Below, piece by piece: positions 62,990 through 64,000 of a DNA stretch of 64,000 nucleotides. The stretch comes from Candidatus Raymondbacteria bacterium RIFOXYA2_FULL_49_16 (GTDB lineage: Bacteria > Fibrobacterota > OXYB2-FULL-49-7 > XYB2-FULL-49-35). Every line of letters begins with the position of its first letter. Position 1 is the first letter of the stretch. A model generated the notes under the pieces. The model saw only the letters and a list, made by a program, of their open reading frames with translations. It was not told where the DNA came from and made no database searches. The stretch is taken from assembly GCA_001789205.1 (NCBI GenBank), contig MFYT01000004.1, positions 25,544 through 89,543 on the forward strand, written 5' to 3'. The translations under genes were made by a program, and so were the position numbers.

Positions 62990-64000
62990 ATGAAAGAACA
63001 GGCGTACAAGGATATATCCGACCTCGTTAAACGATTCGAGGAACAGTATGCCTCTTATAAAAGTGGTGATTATAACGAAACCGCGACCAGACGGGATTTC
63101 ATTGACCCGTTTTTCAAAGCCCTTGGCTGGGATATCGATAACTCCCAGGGAGCGGCTGAAGCCTACAGAGAGGTCATCCATGAGGATAAAGTAACAGTAG
63201 GCGAACAGAAGAAGTCCCCCGATTACTCGTTCAGGCTCCCAGGCGGCAAGCGGTTATTCTTTGTAGAAGCCAAGAAGCCGTCAGTTTTCATCAAAGAGGA
63301 GATATCCCCCGCGTATCAGATCAAACGGTATGCCTGGAGTGCCAAGTTACCCATATCCATCCTGACCGATTTTGAGGAATTTGCTGTTTACGATTGCACG
63401 ACAAAACCCAAACTGACTGACAAGGCTTCTTTAAGCCGTATAAAATATCTTACCTTCCGTGAATATCTGGCTGAATTTGATTTTCTGTGGGATACTTTCG
63501 CGAAAGAAAATGTCATTCGCGGCAGTTTCGACAAGTTTGTCCTGTCTGATAAGAACAAGAAGGGTACGGCAACGGTCGATAAGGAGTTTTTAGCCTCATT
63601 GGATGAATGGAGAAAGCTCCTGGCCGTTGATATCAGCAAGAATAATAAGAAGCTGGATGAAGGTTCCATCAACTATGCGGTGCAACAGACCATAGATAGG
63701 ATCATTTTTCTCAGGATTTGCGAAGACAGGGGCATTGAGCCCAGCGAACGGCTGAAAAGTTATGTTGCCGACAAACACTGTTATCAGGCTTTGTTTGAAT
63801 ATTTCCGCGAAGCGGATAAGAAGTACAACTCTGGCCTGTTCGATTTTAAGAAGGACAAACTATCTGAAGACCTGACCATAGATGATAAGGTCCTGAAAGA
63901 AATAATTCGCGGACTATACTACCCAGAATGCCCTTTTGAGTTCTCTGTCCTGCCAGTTGAAATATTGGGTAGTGCGTACGAGCAGTTTCTGGGTAAGGTC
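62990..64000 (+). CDS. Type IIG/Eco57I-like restriction-modification enzyme, N-terminal part
   Basis: The frame is open from the ATG at 62990 to the window edge (337 codons, C-terminus missing). The N-terminal nuclease domain has TRRDFIDPFFKALGWDI, then SPDYSFRLPGGKRLFFVEAKKP, a PD...ExK active site, and YAWSAKLPISILTDFEEFAV. This is the start of single-chain restriction-modification proteins (BREX-PglX-unrelated, Eco57I/type IIG and type I-related). The helical segment AVQQTIDRIIFLRICEDRGI and GSAYEQFLGKV at the edge are the usual lead into the adenine methyltransferase domain, which should follow outside the window. Confidence 0.85.
   Translation, partial: MKEQAYKDISDLVKRFEEQYASYKSGDYNETATRRDFIDPFFKALGWDIDNSQGAAEAYREVIHEDKVTVGEQKKSPDYSFRLPGGKRLFFVEAKKPSVFIKEEISPAYQIKRYAWSAKLPISILTDFEEFAVYDCTTKPKLTDKASLSRIKYLTFREYLAEFDFLWDTFAKENVIRGSFDKFVLSDKNKKGTATVDKEFLASLDEWRKLLAVDISKNNKKLDEGSINYAVQQTIDRIIFLRICEDRGIEPSERLKSYVADKHCYQALFEYFREADKKYNSGLFDFKKDKLSEDLTIDDKVLKEIIRGLYYPECPFEFSVLPVEILGSAYEQFLGKV

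Overview
The window suggests a Gram-negative bacterium of the FCB group, most like Fibrobacterota or a related candidate phylum. The grounds are several secreted proteins ending in a type IX-like sorting domain (an SPNPFN/NPxNP strand, then a GxY-x-x-x and KxxLLK-type end), a PorZ-like propeller, CsgG-like outer-membrane lipoprotein domains, LPS-type glycosyltransferases and STAS/PEGA/FGE-decorated signalling proteins. This is inferred from protein families; no rRNA is present. The first ~51 kb is GC-rich and densely packed. From ~51.66 kb the sequence is AT-richer, looser and accessory in character.

Layout. 1-3745 (minus): a flippase, truncated by the window edge, behind a PorZ-like secreted propeller. 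3915-9798 (plus): prfB, a GT-C membrane transferase, then tig-clpP-clpX. 9793-18478 (minus): an oxidoreductase and exported DUF362 protein pair, then a tightly overlapping operon (MqnX-like amidohydrolase, HAD phosphatase, UMF1 transporter, pdxA, HEAT-STAS protein). 18617-22902 (plus): a STAS-TM-PEGA protein, an M23 peptidase, a Minf_1886 protein and a GT2. 22880-26865 (minus): four glycosyltransferases for a surface glycan. 26875-37254 (minus): a selenocysteine locus (tRNA-Sec, selB, selA) with hflX, a CsgG-like protein, an FN3/FGE lipoprotein and a large Ser/Thr kinase-FGE fusion. 37424-43289: a FecR-like membrane protein, a ThiE-like protein, valS, a CheY-like receiver and a CsgG-beta-barrel fusion.

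The most unusual locus is 43367-46507. A REC-PilZ response regulator is followed by an 802-residue protein that joins a soluble histidine kinase, a CoA-disulfide-reductase/NADH-oxidase-type flavoenzyme with its active Cys, and a rhodanese domain whose catalytic Cys is Ser. It reads as a thiol/NAD(P)H redox sensor wired to a c-di-GMP-type output. A perfect tandem 20-bp repeat lies upstream, between it and a divergent outer-membrane protein gene.

At 51613-51660 lies the 3' half of a tRNA gene (CAU in the loop, CCA encoded, own terminator kept) cut in the anticodon stem. This is the scar expected where an integrating element displaced a tRNA 3' end, and its polarity puts the element to the right. 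The right side carries repeat-rich secreted propeller and LamG proteins with closely related sorting tails (one broken by an in-frame TAG), small HTH/MerR-like regulators, an unexplained inverted-repeat cluster at 57.4-57.9 kb, an FRG-domain protein and the start of a type IIG-like restriction-modification enzyme. It is best read as a genomic island whose integrase and intact tRNA would lie beyond the window.
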